Part shown: positions 1 to 11,202 of the stretch, piece by piece
Numbering within the stretch: position 1 is the stretch's first letter
Layout of the letters: every line of letters begins with the position of its first letter
NCBI GenBank assembly: GCA_002633005.1
Contig: NMRA01000377.1
Location: 122,989-186,988 of the forward strand
Length of the DNA stretch: 64,000 nt
DNA from: Phoronis australis
Lineage: Eukaryota > Phoronida > Phoronidae
Direction of reading: 5' to 3'
Translations under genes and position numbers: made by a program
Notes under the pieces: model-generated
Database searches by the model: none
Told to the model about the DNA's origin: nothing
What the model saw: the letters and a program-made list of their open reading frames with translations, nothing else

Positions 1-1200
1 AAAAAAAAAGGGGTTAAAAACGGGGTACCACCTTCACAGCTGTGAATTGTGCGTTTGCACCTTTGTTTAGTGGACATTTGTCTCGTTTTCTCGTACTTCT
101 TGTTTCACTGAGGCGGACCGTTTTGCCCACTTCGTCCAATGTGGGGCTCATTTTTTAACTCTAAAAACCAAAAATGCGTAAAATAACAAGGTGCAATAGT
201 AATACGAAAGAAAATGAACTAGGGTTGACTAGTTGAACCAACAGAGAAGTAATACTCATAATTCAAGATTTGTACCCTATCACGACGGAGATTTTGGAAC
301 ATGATTTTCCCCTCACTGAGGAGAATTTAGTCAGGCATTCATCCAAAATTGATTTTTATATATCATAATTAACTGGACGTTCGATGCTATTACATTCTTC
401 AGTAAACATTCAGTGTGAAGTGACATTTACAACTCGTTGTCAACTAATTACGCCGATTATCTGTCCCTTATTTGTCGATAAATGATAGACAGAAAATGGA
501 CAATAATCTATTTTGTAGCTTTGAAATGTACTATCGGGATAGCTCATTAAAGTTGCAGTGTGGGGCTTTCCATGGAAATAAACTATAGTTTCTTGAGGAC
601 CTAAGAGTTAGTGATCTTGTTACATGTAGAGTATCTGTAGACAAGAGACATTGGAACACGTTTTACGATTGATGTGTTACTAAATTAAGTGGACTCTTTG
701 AAAATAAAAATATTCAAAACAAAGGGACTATGATTTTTGAATACCTGTTACACAGTTGTCACAGTCAATATTTAAGAACGAAAAAACGATACATTGGAAT
801 GAAATTAAAAGTGGGACTTCCACATAAAGAGCGAGTCACCAGTGTCCAAGCCAAAATTCAAGGGCGAAATGTTTGCCACAACACACAAAAACGTCAGCGT
901 TAACTGATTGTCGAACGGTATGCATAATACCAAAAGTGCAAAAATGTGGTTTTTAGGCGACTGAGCAATTGCAGGTACCACAAAAACGCCCTGCTTTTTC
1001 CTTTAAATCCAACAAGAAAATATGGCTATGCCACATTGACTAGTACGACGTGATATCTGTCAAAATCACAGTTTGACGGTGTGGCAGGGAAAAATTCAAA
1101 ATGTGGCAGATCTCTTTGAGTGAGACAATTGGCAACATGAAGAACAATGTATGCTGCCAACAACACAAAGTACTTAATTCTTTTACAAAATAAATTTTTC
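1..1200. other. Intergenic, 3' flank of zinc-finger gene A
   Basis: AT-rich sequence with no supported gene. From about 455 onward it resembles the sequence from about 7885, for example the shared core 'gatagacagaaaatgga' versus 'gatagatagaaaatgga', so it is the downstream edge of the tandem duplication that carries both zinc-finger genes. The first 450 bases show nothing recognisable. Confidence 0.6.
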
Positions 1201-1212
1201 ATTTCTTAAAAA

Positions 1213-1218
1213 TTTATT
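1213..1218 (-). promoter_or_regulatory. Candidate poly(A) signal of zinc-finger gene A
   Basis: AATAAA on the minus strand, about 720 nt downstream of the stop codon. The same hexamer in the same context occurs downstream of gene B at 8560-8565. Conservation between paralogues is the only support; hexamers are common in AT-rich DNA. Confidence 0.35.
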
Positions 1219-1719
1219 GCACAGCAACAGGCAAATACTACAGATAACAATAGAAATCACGTTAAAGGAAAATGGCCGCGGCAACAGGTAAACATTGCAC
1301 TATAATACAAATAACTAAAACAGTAAAATTATACAAACCCGCACACGGACACGTTATGTTTAAGAATGGCCAAAGCTTTTCTTTGTAACATGCTATAACA
1401 TAATTTTAACACCCAAAAATGTCCCGACATGCATTTCGATAAGCTGTCGAGCAGAAAACATACGAGACGCCTGGCTATTCCCAGCATCCAGACAGGACCA
1501 CAGGTATGTGTGCATAATGAATGGCTAGTGCAATTGTTGGGTTAGTGGACCAATTTGTAAAAAAATCGATGTCACCATACCACAAGAGATATGCAGGCTT
1601 GATGAACAAAAACGAAAAATAATGAAATTCGCCTTCCTTAATTTGATAACTCCAACAGGCTATCAAAACCTAGTCAAACAGATGGATAGAAATTCTTGGG
1701 GTTACAGTGCCACGGAACA

Positions 1720-1934
1720 AGCAAAGATCTGAGCTTATAAGACTTTCCACATTGAGTACACATACAGTATGTTTCTATTTTCTTTCACCAGAGTAGTTTG
1801 CGTGTGAGACAGAAGTTTACTGATTGTTAAAAAAGACTTTTCAAATTCGGTTCATCAGCATGGTGCCTCATGAGTGTCTATGCAACTGTGTGCGATGAAT
1901 AAGAGAACTCTTTTTTGCAAAAACATTCCACATA
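1720..1934 (-). pseudogene. Fossil C2H2 fingers behind gene A
   Basis: Directly after the stop of gene A, another minus-strand frame reads NKCMICGMFLQKR, the start of a further finger. More decayed pieces follow (NYSGERK, then CTQCGKSYKL near 1745). Stops and frameshifts break them up. They show that the ancestral finger array was longer and was cut by an indel at the GGGAAAACAAATG stretch. The gene B remnant is better preserved. Confidence 0.6.
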
Positions 1935-3643
1935 TCATACATTTGTTTTCCCACCAGTATGTGTTCTTGTGTGACGACCAAGGCCACTTTTTGACCCAAA
2001 ACACCTTCCGCAGACAGTACACTTGTATGCTTCCTGTCCAGTGTGTGTTCTTGTATGACGAACAAACCCCCCGTTTGTTAAATAACACTTTCCGCAAGCA
2101 GTACACTTGTATGATGTCTGCCCAGTGTGTTTATATGTATGACGAACAAGGCCACTGTTTGATGCAAAACACTTTCCACAGACAGTACACTTGTATGATA
2201 TCTTTCGAGTGTGTAGTCTTTCATGGCGAACAAGCACCCTGAATGATACAAAACAATTCCCACACACAGAACATGTGTATAGCATCTCACCAGCATGCCG
2301 TTTTGTGTGATAAAGAAGTGAACGCTTTTCCTTAAAAGACTTGCCACACTCAGCACATTTGTATGGTTTCTCACCGGTGTGTGTTCTTGTGTGACGAACA
2401 AGACAATAATTTTTTGGAAAACACTTTCCACATACCGTACATTGGTATGTTTTCTTACCAGCATGTGTTCTTGTGTGATGAACAAGGCTAGAATTCGTTT
2501 TAAAAAACTTTTCACATATGGTACATTTGTATATTCTCTCAATAGTATGTGTTCTTGTGTGACGAACAAGAAAAGAATTCCTAGCAAAACACTTTCCACA
2601 TGTGGCACATTTGTATGTTCTCCTACCAGTATGTGTTCTTGTGCGTTGAACAAGGGTACTATTTCTTACAAAACACTTTCCACACAAAGCACATTTGTAA
2701 GGGGACTCTCCAGTGTGTGTTCTTACATGACAATAAAGGCTATGGCTTGTTACATAACACTTTCCGCACACAATACATTTGAATGGTTTTTCACGAGTGT
2801 GCCGTTTTGCATGATGAATAAGCGAATTTCTGCGCTTAAAAGACTTTCCGCACACAGTACATTTGTGTGAAGTTTCCTCAGAGTGTATTCTCAACATGTG
2901 ACAATCACGACAGCTGCTTGTACCAAAGAACTTTCCACACAAAGCACATTTATATATTTTTTTGCCAGAGCTGCTTTGTGCGTGACGAAGAAATTCACTG
3001 GTTGTTATAAAAGACTTTCCACACTCAATACATGTGAATGGTGTCTCTTCAGTGCCTCGTTTTAACAGACTAACAAGAGAACTGGTTGTTGGGAAAAGTA
3101 GTTCACGCACAGTAAGCATGGGTGTTGACTCAGCTGTATGTATTCCGGTGCCACTAAAAATAGACCCCTTTTCAACTACAGACTTTTGACTTACAGTATA
3201 GTCAAATTGCTTCTCAACAGGCAAAAAATTGTTATTATCAGGAGTCACGTGTTGTTTGGAAGATTGTTCACTCAAATAGTTGTATGGTTTCTTTCCCTCA
3301 GGAATTGACTCACGCGTCACCATAGATTCGTCAACACTGTAATCATTACATTCTAGTTTAAACTCAGTCGGTGTAAGCAAATTGTTTCCCACAGGACACC
3401 CAACTTTTTGACAATCAGTCTGGTCTTCATTCAACTCTTGCTTGATAGAACTAACTTCCCCACTCCACCCACCTGAACTGCCAATAACATTACCCCTGTC
3501 ACATTCTAAACCAAAATTCATATTTAGGATCTCTGCATGATGCCCCTCACACTCAGTTACAGTTAAATCTCTGTCTTTCTGGTCAGTGGCACATTCTTGT
3601 TTGATTGTTGGCCCATCACAGGTTTTCCCGTCCATGACAATAA
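1935..3643 (-). CDS. C2H2 zinc-finger protein A, main coding exon
   Basis: Probable nuclear DNA-binding protein. The exon encodes an acidic, unstructured N-terminal ~200 residues and then 13 tandem C2H2 fingers of 28 residues with TGEKPY-like linkers. Finger 1 lacks its second His (HAQSSSG) and finger 5 lacks its first (VQRTRTH), so about 11 look able to bind zinc. The N-terminal part has SUMO-type motifs IKQE (twice) and FKLE, often seen in repressor zinc-finger proteins; no KRAB, BTB, SCAN or ZAD domain is visible. The open frame runs up to an ATG at 3774-3776, but a splice acceptor (tttcag) ends at 3644, is conserved in gene B, and lies 8 nt before the ATG at 3633-3635. The true start is therefore either that ATG (566 aa) or, more likely, exon 1 at 5364-5397, which joins in frame as ...KI-VIV-MDGK (580 aa). 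It is the tandem paralogue of the gene at 9415-11202. Confidence 0.9.
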
Positions 3644-5363
3644 CTGAAATAGGAAAGTACACAGTTTTCACCCTGGATGTGAAAGCCACATAGTAATAGC
3701 TTGTTTCACATGAAACAAACCGGGTGTTAAGGTTTTCTTGGCACTTTATGCATTCTTGAGGAATATCACTGCACATATTTTAGACCCCAAAAACCACAAC
3801 TGACCATTCAAAAACCCAAGAAATTAAAGCCAGCTATTACAGTCCATGGCTTCATTGCAAAGTAGTTCCCAACATGGCTGATCAGCTAATTGTAGTGCAT
3901 CACTAACTCGCAATAGAAGTTGAACAAGAGATTTTTTTAAAACAAGAGCAACTTATTACCTTGAAAATGACAGAATTACTGCGGTTCAGTGAAAATGTCT
4001 CTCTTTCAGAGAATTTTTATTTTTATTTAAAAACCTGACAATGTGAGTTAATGTGAATTGTTCCTTTTTTCCCAAGTAAGGACAATGTTTTCACAATCAT
4101 ATGTTGCACACTATATGATAAAAAATGATGATGTGCATTTTCAATTAAACAAAAATAAATCTGACCCTGAAAATTCAACGAATTTTGAATCAATTTCATT
4201 CCTATCAAATAATATAGAAACTGATAATTATTGTGTTGGTGACTATCCAAAAAGAGCATATTTGTATTCTACAATGTTTTCATGTACTGCAGCATTGATT
4301 GAACATCTATTTTAATGAAAAATGTAATTTTCTAAAAACGAAACTGATCACATCGCCACCACGAGGTAGAAAAGGTGCAACAAAAAATATTTTTGAATAA
4401 AATAGAAAAAAATTACTCTATCCCAAAAACTGAAGTTAAATTGAATTTTAAAAATATTTTATACTATTTTAAAGAAAACATTTCACCAGCTTGGTCCACT
4501 TTTCGTAATTGAGAGAAGTTTTGACTGGTTTTGTTAAATACATTTGACCAATCAGGTTCAAGTTTAGTTTGAACCCTAGAAAGGTCAATATGGTTCTTGA
4601 AAAATGACGGAAGTTACCTTTTTAGAAGTGTTCCTAAATGGAAATGATGAGATAAAGTGAAAAAAATTGATGAGGAATGGATTAGGACATGATTTATGAT
4701 TATGACATTGAGTGTACATTTTCAGGATTTTTCAACGTGACTGAGTGACAAGGTAGAAAAATTAAAAAAGTATATTTTCTCATATTTTTGTCAAAAAAAT
4801 AAAAAAGTGTACACTCAGGATTGAAAGCAGATTTTTTAGCAAACAGTTTGATATCAATATCATTAAAATCAGTTCAGTAACGGCCATTTAGCAGCTGAAA
4901 GTTTGACCTCTACTGTAAGTCACAAAAATTTACCGATAGGTGAAAAACGAGTGAAGTGCTCGCTTTAGTTTAATTTTTAAAAATACTCATTAATGCTCAT
5001 TCTTTGCACTGGATATCAGTAAAAAGAAGACAAATTAGATATAATTGCACTGGTATACTTTTCATTTTCCACCCCTTAGTATGCTAATAGATACGAGCTT
5101 GTGAAAATCATGAAAAATGGCAAAATTTTGCTCTTGCTGAATTTCTGCGATATTGGTTTGCTCACCAGTTGCAGAGACATCCTCAGCTTCTGATCGCATC
5201 CCCAATACACTACATATAATTCTACAAGGTATGACACTCAGGACTAGAAATTCCATGGGTGCTTTGATGTCAGCCATCCATATCAAACACAAAACTCAAT
5301 AAATTTACGCAAAACAGGAGTTCAACAAACCATGAGCAATTGTTCTTTATATAGTCCGGTTAC
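3644..5363 (-). other. Probable intron 1 of zinc-finger gene A
   Basis: 1,720 bp of AT-rich sequence between the proposed donor (G|gtaacc, 5363) and the acceptor (tttcag, 3644). About 270 bp next to the acceptor are conserved in the duplicate. The rest shows no gene or clear repeat. Confidence 0.5.
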
Positions 5364-5397
5364 CTATTTTCGTCAGGCTCCAAAGTTCGTCCGCCAT
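5364..5397 (-). CDS. Probable first coding exon of zinc-finger gene A
   Basis: Minus-strand ATG GCG GAC GAA CTT TGG ... ATA G followed by the donor gtaacc. It encodes MADELWSLTKI and ends in phase 1. Joined to the acceptor at 3644 it continues as V-I-V-MDGK without a frame break. The ATG has a good context (A at -3, G at +4) and sits in an AAGATGGCGG element, a YY1-type motif that often overlaps start codons at TATA-less promoters. The surroundings are more GC-rich than the flanks. I see no equivalent exon upstream of gene B. Transcript evidence would be needed for certainty. Confidence 0.6.
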
Positions 5398-5480
5398 CTT
5401 GTTTCGCGTGCAGCGCAACCACGCGGGACTTAGCGTTCCAATTTGGAGTGCTCGTGTGCACGTTAGGTACTAACTTATCG
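5391..5480 (-). promoter_or_regulatory. YY1-type TATA-less promoter region of gene A
   Basis: CCGCCATCTTG on the plus strand (5391-5401) is the reverse complement of the YY1/initiator motif CAAGATGGCGG and overlaps the proposed start codon. Upstream for gene A are GC-rich words such as GCGTGGTTGCGCTG and no TATA box. A plus-strand donor-like gtgagt near 5517 leaves open a divergent transcript. Confidence 0.4.
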
Positions 5481-7884
5481 GAAGAGACACGTATCAAAGT
5501 AATGAGACAAAAATCGGTGAGTTTACCGATTGTTTTTTCAAACCACTTAAAAATCAGTAGATTTTATTAATACACTTTTTTGTGCGTTTTCAGAAGATGT
5601 TTTAGAATTTAAATTTTCTTCCGACGGGACACAAAACATGATCCAGGGTTTGTTTATGCAATGTATCTGTTTGTCCCAGGCACTAGTAGGATCTAGAAGG
5701 CCAAAGGAAAAATCCGCAGACAAATGCGATACGCTGGGTTCTTAACATTTTTGCCTCACGCATTCACCATTAAACTGCATTGAAATGTTGTCCAATTGGC
5801 TTTTATTGGAAACCACAGTGCAGAGCTCAACATCAAAGCTTCAAATCGAGTTTATGTCAATAAAAACAGGCTGTTGCAATTTTCANCTCCGCATTTTGCA
5901 AGTAAAACCTGCCGTCGTTTTCCAGGTCTGATTCGCACGGGTTCAGTCACTAGGCGTCTCTTACCTGCTCATTCACGAGCTTGTGAGTGAATGTTCGTCC
6001 GTGCTATATCGGTAGATAAGCCGTGTTTATAGTTGTTTCATTTTCCGAGCCGGGATTCGTAGGTGAGAACTGGTTTTTTTCAACCAAATTTCCCGATCTC
6101 TGTCTTCGTTACGCGGTGGTGTTTTTGCTGTGTATGTTTTCTCTGTAGCCTTTGAAGCAAATGCGCAAAGGCAATAACTGCAGGATTTAAAATGTGTTCC
6201 CGGATAATGGTAGACAACATTAAAAATGACATGATGCACGAAAAAGGCTTTGAGTTGATGCAAAGTAGTCAGTCCGCTAGCTGCATAAAGATTAGTCTAT
6301 TGTCCAAGTTTCGAACCCGCTCAGCGTCAAATACAGCTAGGTACCACTTAGACACTTGACCGGCGTCTCGGCAGTGTGTTGAGCACCGTGACTGGTGACC
6401 CGTAACTTCACACCCCGGGTATTTCTGCTAGTCGTCACCTCGTCGCGTAAAACCCACATACGACCGTCGAGGAGCATGCAAACTTCTGGGGCTGGAATGC
6501 TCAACTTTACCTTAATTTACGGGCATTTAAGTGAAAAAAACGATCTAATTAACTGAGATTGAACGTCATTTTCCTTGCGTGATTCTCAGCCTTTTGTAAA
6601 AAAAGAACTGCCGTTTTGAAATTTGAGTACGCTCCAACACCGACGCCGCTCGCGCGCACGCACCACTTCTTTGCAACGGCAGACTCGGGGATGATAGCAT
6701 CTTCGCAGCAGCAAATTTTGTTCGTCCTGGGTTTCCTCAGTACGGTGTGAAATACTAACCACTTGATGAAACTAGTCCCGATACTCACTAAAGGCTCGTG
6801 GAACGTTCAGATCGAAGATCAGTTGATTGCCGAATAATCGGTGAAGGGAAACTGTCATGGCCAAGACGCAATATTTCATGGCACCGAAAGCCAACGCAAA
6901 AGATCGCTTCACAATAATTTTAGCAGAAGCAGATAACGTTCGGGTAGTACGCTAGAATTTTTCCAAAACCGATAAATTATTTAGTTCACTGAAGGGTGCA
7001 TTAGCCATTATTTTACCCACATCGGCGCAAAGCTGAACATTTACAAACCTGCATGTATACTAAACATTGAATAACAAGGGTGGAATCTCAGAGCGCTTTC
7101 TTTAATCTCTCTACAACTGTTTTTCATTAGTAGTTTTGAGCGACCTGGGCCCGGATTATAATTCTTGTACTCGGGTCCGGAACTTGAAATAATTTTATCG
7201 CAGCATTCAGAGGACTGGACTTCATCCAGAGACTGCACAGACGACTTTGCTTGATCCATTCATTGACGGACACTATGACGCGGCAGTCAATTCTAAACTC
7301 AAAAGGAATTTTTATGGAGCTGTCACTGTCAAAACAATAAAGTACATGACGGCGTTCTGTCGTTCAGAGACGTGAGGGGTTCTGAACGTGCGATAACATC
7401 TGGCTCCAGTGTTAGCTGCCGAACACAGGCTTTCGTCCCGTAAGACAACAAGCAGGCCTATTATCTCCCAGGCTTCAATTAGGATTACTGAAACCTGGCA
7501 GAATGGATTGTCTCAACTTCTGTTGTAGTTGGGCGATTTTGGTGACTCAAGAACTAAACATGATCAGTATTTGACAATTAAGGAATTCAGAAATGCTATT
7601 GGCTTATGTTCAAATTTGTTATAACTTAACTTTCATTTTTAGCAGCACAGCCCAGTCAGTCTAGATACTATCTGATCGGAGATTAGAGCAATCGAACAAA
7701 AGAGAGCCAGCCCTCCAACCCTAAATGCCAGAATGGAGTCGTGTAAGATATTTGCTACAGGGGCAAAGATACTATATCCCATGTAACTATAAAATCTTTG
7801 ACAGGGGTGATCTTCCATCCCAACTTGTTGTATGGGCGTTTACTTGGCATAATTTTCCGAATAAATACCCATGGGCGTTTCATC
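5481..7884. other. Intergenic between the two zinc-finger copies
   Basis: No supported gene; open frames are short and not protein-like. It contains an undetermined base at 5886, a repeat segment at 6152-6220 shared with 13722-13790, and a weak tRNA-like stretch at about 6302-6370 (minus strand, B-box-like GGTTCGAAAC and A-box-like TGTCTAAGTGG), perhaps a SINE remnant. Confidence 0.5.
6152..6220. repeat. Repeat shared with 13722-13790
   Basis: About 56 bases align well with 13722-13777, including the identical word AAAATGTGTTCCCGG. The offset (7.57 kb) agrees with that between the zinc-finger copies, so this may be a preserved piece of the same tandem duplication. A dispersed repeat is also possible. 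Confidence 0.55.
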
Positions 7885-8555
7885 AGGTAGGCTTATCTAC
7901 CGCAAACAAAATGATAGATAGAAAATGGACTAACATCTATGGTGTAGCTTTGAAGTGTACTGTGGATAGCTCATTACATTAGTTACAGTGTGGGAGTTTC
8001 CATGGAAATAAACCATAGTTTCTTCAGAAAGTAAGTTATGTGATCTTGGTACTTGTAGAGTATCTTTAAACAAGAAACATTGGAGCACATTTAACTATAA
8101 TTGTTATTTTATTAAGAACGAAAAAACGAATCAATTAGATTGAAATTAAAGGTGGGACTTCCAGATAAAAAACGACACACCTGTGTCTATGCCAAAACGC
8201 AAGGGTGAAATGTTTGCCACAACACACAAAAACGTCCAAGCTGCGTTACCCGTCGAGCGGTGCGCATAACCCACAAAAGTACCCGACAGCATTTTTTTGG
8301 CGACTGAGCAATTGCAGGTACCCAAAAACGTCCTGTTTTTTCTTTTTAGACGAACAATAGAACATGGCTATGTCATGTGGAAAATTAGAGTGTCAAAATT
8401 ATGTGTCAAAATCAAAAAGTGGCACAGTCTGACTGTGTGGCGGGAAAAAATTAAAAAATGACAGTTCTCGAGCGGGGCAATTTGCAAGTACAATGTATGC
8501 TGTCAACGGCACAAAGTACTTAATTCTTTTAATATGGTAAACTTTTCATTTCTTT

Positions 8556-8632
8556 AAAATTTATTCATGGCAACAGGTAAAAAAATTTATTCATGGCAAC
8601 AGGTAAAAAAATTTATTGATGGCAACAGGTAG
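8556..8632. repeat. 26-bp triplet repeat in 3' flank of gene B
   Basis: Three consecutive copies of a 26-bp unit containing ATTTATTCATGGCAACAGG. Gene A has single, diverged versions of the GGCAACAGGTA word near 1220-1290, so the expansion happened in the B copy. Confidence 0.85.
8560..8565 (-). promoter_or_regulatory. Candidate poly(A) signal of zinc-finger gene B
   Basis: AATAAA on the minus strand in the position corresponding to 1213-1218 of gene A. It lies in the first unit of the 26-bp triplication, which also repeats the hexamer. Confidence 0.35.
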
Positions 8633-9089
8633 GCATTGCACTATAATAATACAAGTAACTGAAAATAGTAATAATATGGACATTCAGATACACACACGCA
8701 CACTTGCACGTAGCTACGAAACTACAAGTAAGTTCACAAACGTTATTTGTAAGAATGGCCAAAGCTTTTCATTGTAACATGCTGTAACATAATTTTAAAA
8801 CCCAAAATGTCCTGACATATATTCCTGCTGAAAAGATATCAAAGACCAGACTAATCGGAGCATCCAGCCGGGGTCACAGGTAGGCGCTTATAAAGAATGG
8901 CTAGTGGGATCGTCAGGTTTGTGGACTAATTTGTGAAAAAAGCACTAAAAGTCCGGAACCATACCACAACAGCCACGTTTCATGAACAAAAATGAAAAAT
9001 GATACAAAGAATTAGCCTTGACTTGATAACTACAACCATATCAAAACCTAGTCAAGCAGACAGAGATTTTCGGTGCAAACATTCAGGGC

Positions 9090-9414
9090 TAGCCTTGGGG
9101 TTGCATTCTCAAATAATAGAATACATGGGTCACACGTAGGAGATGGCATTGCAAGGCTATAGTTCTATGGAACAAGAGCTGATAAGACTTTCCACCGTTC
9201 AGAATACTTGTATAGTGTCTCACTAGTATCCCAAAAATCTTTTGACATACATTACACTTCTGTTTAGTCTCACCCGAGTAGCTTTGTGTGCAATGCAGAA
9301 TTTCACTGATTGTTATAAAAGACTTCACATTTGGTTCATGAGCATGGTGCGTCATGAGTGTGTGCAACCTTGTCATGAACAAGAACACTTTTTGTTGCAA
9401 AAACATTCCACATA
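9090..9414 (-). pseudogene. Fossil C2H2 fingers behind gene B
   Basis: After the stop of gene B the next frame stays open and reads decayed fingers: CMICGMFLQQKV, then a finger-like NVKSFITISEILHCTQSYSGE, then CNVCQKIFGILVRHYTS. Finger spacing is still visible, though cysteines and histidines are partly lost. The first finger starts exactly where a one-base shift in GAGAAAACAAATG ends gene B. Because gene A has the same lesion, it predates the duplication. Confidence 0.75.
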
Positions 9415-11202
9415 TCATACATTTGTTTTCTCACCAGTATGTATTCTTGTGTGACGACCAAGGCCACTTTTTGATCCAAAACACTTTCCGCAAACAGTAC
9501 ACTTGTATGATGTCTGTCCAGTGTGTGTTCTTGTGTGACGAACAAACCCCCCCTTTGTTAAAAAACACTTTCCGCAAGCAGTACACTTGTATGCTGTCTG
9601 TCCAGTGTGTGTACTTGTGTGACGAACAAGCCCCCTGTTTGTTACAAAACACTTCCCACACACAGAACATACGTATGGCATCTCACCAGCATGCCGTTTT
9701 GTATGATGAAGAAGTGAACGCTTTTGCTTAAAAGACTTGCCACACTCAGCACATTTGAATGGTCTCTCACCGGTGTGTGTTCTTGTGTGACGAACAAGAC
9801 AATAATTTGTTGCAAAAAACATTCCACATATGGTACATTTGCACGTTCTCTCACCAGTGTGTGTTCTTGTGTGACGAACAAGACAATAATTTGTTGCAAA
9901 AAACTGTCCACATATGGTACATTTGTATGTTTTCTCACCAGTGTGTGTTTTTGTGTGACGAACAAGGGTACTGTTTCTTACAAAACACTTTCCACAAACA
10001 GTGCATCTGTGGGAGGTCTCTCCATTGTGTGTTTTTGTGTGACAAAAAAGGCCACGGCTTGTTACAAAACACTTTCCGCACACAATACACTTGAATGATT
10101 TTTCACCAGAATGCCGTCTTGCGTGAAGAATAAGTGAATTTCTGCGCTTAAAAGACCTTCCACACTCAGTACATTTGTATGGTGTTTCCTCAGTGTGAGA
10201 TCTTAACATGTGACTATCACGAAAACCGCTTGTGACAAAACACTTTCCACACAAGGAACATTTGTAAGGGGACTCTCCAGTGTGTGTTCTTACATGACAA
10301 TAAAGGCTATGGCTTGTTACAAAACACTTTCCGCACACAATACATTTGAATGGTTTTTCACCAGAATGCCGTCTTGCGTGAAGAATAAGTGAATTTCTGC
10401 GCTTGAAAGCCTTTCCACACTCAGAACATTTGTGCGGTGTTTCCTCCGAGTGTATTCTTAACATGTGAATGTCACGACAACTGCTTGTGCCAAAGCACTT
10501 TCCACACAAAGCACATTTGTATTTTCTCTCACCAGAGTTGCTTTGAGCATGACGAAGAAATTCACTGGTTGTTATAAAAGACTTTCCACACTCAATACAT
10601 GTGAATAGTGTCTCTTCAGTGCGTTGTTTTAACAGACTAACAAGAGAACTGTTTGTTGGGAAAAGTAGTTCACGCACAGTACGCATGGGTGTTGACTCAG
10701 CTGTATGTCTTCCGGTGCCACTAAAAATAGATCCATTTTCAACTACAGACTTTTGACATATAGTATAGTCAAACTGCTTCTCAACAGGCAACAAATTGTG
10801 ATTATCACGAGTCACGCCTTGTTTGGAAAATTCTTCACTCAAATAGTTGTATGGCTTTTTTCCCTCAGTAACTGACTCACTCGTTGCCATAGATTCGTCA
10901 ACACTGTAATCATTGCATTCTAGTTTAAACTCAGTCGGTGTAAACAAAGTGTTACCCACAGCACACCCTTCTCCTTCACAGTCAGTCTGGTCTTCATTCA
11001 ACTCTTGCTTGATAGAAGTAACTTCACCATTCCACTCACTTGAACTGTCAACAACATTAGCCATGTCACTTTCTAAACAAGAATTCACAGTTAGGATGTC
11101 TGCATAATGCTTCTCACACACAGCCTGGACTAAATCTCCGTCTTTCTGGTCTGTGACACATTCTTGTTTGATTGTTGGCCCATCACAGGTTTCTCCATCC
11201 AT
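9415..11202 (-). CDS. C2H2 zinc-finger protein B
   Basis: 595 residues from the ATG at 11202. The layout is as in paralogue A: acidic N-terminal ~200 residues with IKQE and FKLE SUMO-type motifs, then 14 tandem C2H2 fingers joined by TGEKP-like linkers, expected to bind DNA in the nucleus. Finger 1 lacks the second His (HAQSNSG), as in A; finger 8 (VRHTKTH) is intact where A's equivalent is broken. Fingers 2-4 and 5-7 are near-copies of each other (GTSSCRD/VTSGFRD, KRRNSLILHARRH twice, VTSHSL/VTSRGL), so a three-finger block was duplicated here. A splice acceptor (ttttag) ends at 11211, 8 nt before the ATG, matching gene A. An in-frame upstream exon is therefore expected, but none was recognised. 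Confidence 0.9.
   Translation of the reverse strand: MDGETCDGPTIKQECVTDQKDGDLVQAVCEKHYADILTVNSCLESDMANVVDSSSEWNGEVTSIKQELNEDQTDCEGEGCAVGNTLFTPTEFKLECNDYSVDESMATSESVTEGKKPYNYLSEEFSKQGVTRDNHNLLPVEKQFDYTICQKSVVENGSIFSGTGRHTAESTPMRTVRELLFPTNSSLVSLLKQRTEETLFTCIECGKSFITTSEFLRHAQSNSGERKYKCALCGKCFGTSSCRDIHMLRIHSEETPHKCSECGKAFKRRNSLILHARRHSGEKPFKCIVCGKCFVTSHSLYCHVRTHTGESPYKCSLCGKCFVTSGFRDSHMLRSHTEETPYKCTECGRSFKRRNSLILHARRHSGEKSFKCIVCGKCFVTSRGLFCHTKTHNGETSHRCTVCGKCFVRNSTLVRHTKTHTGEKTYKCTICGQFFATNYCLVRHTRTHTGERTCKCTICGMFFATNYCLVRHTRTHTGERPFKCAECGKSFKQKRSLLHHTKRHAGEMPYVCSVCGKCFVTNRGLVRHTSTHTGQTAYKCTACGKCFLTKGGFVRHTRTHTGQTSYKCTVCGKCFGSKSGLGRHTRIHTGEKTNV

Larger units (their letters stand above)
455..3915. 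repeat. Left copy of tandem segmental duplication
   Basis: This segment (zinc-finger gene A, its 3' flank and about 270 bp 5' of its coding exon) is repeated in the same orientation at about 7885-11620. Matches are continuous through non-coding sequence on both sides, for example 'accccaaaaa' followed by 'aattaaagccagcta' at 3780-3835 and again near 11490-11545. It is therefore a DNA-level duplication and not a retrocopy. The offset between copies is about 7.4-7.7 kb. Confidence 0.85.

Noticed and set aside
1874-2870. Plus-strand open frames rich in Cys, Thr and Phe opposite zinc-finger gene A (likewise 9242-10392 opposite gene B)
   Set aside because: Antisense shadows of the finger repeats; composition follows from the periodic minus-strand coding.
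3636-3776. 47-residue N-terminal extension of zinc-finger gene A up to the ATG at 3776
   Set aside because: It crosses a splice acceptor conserved in both paralogues, and gene B has no such extension in frame.
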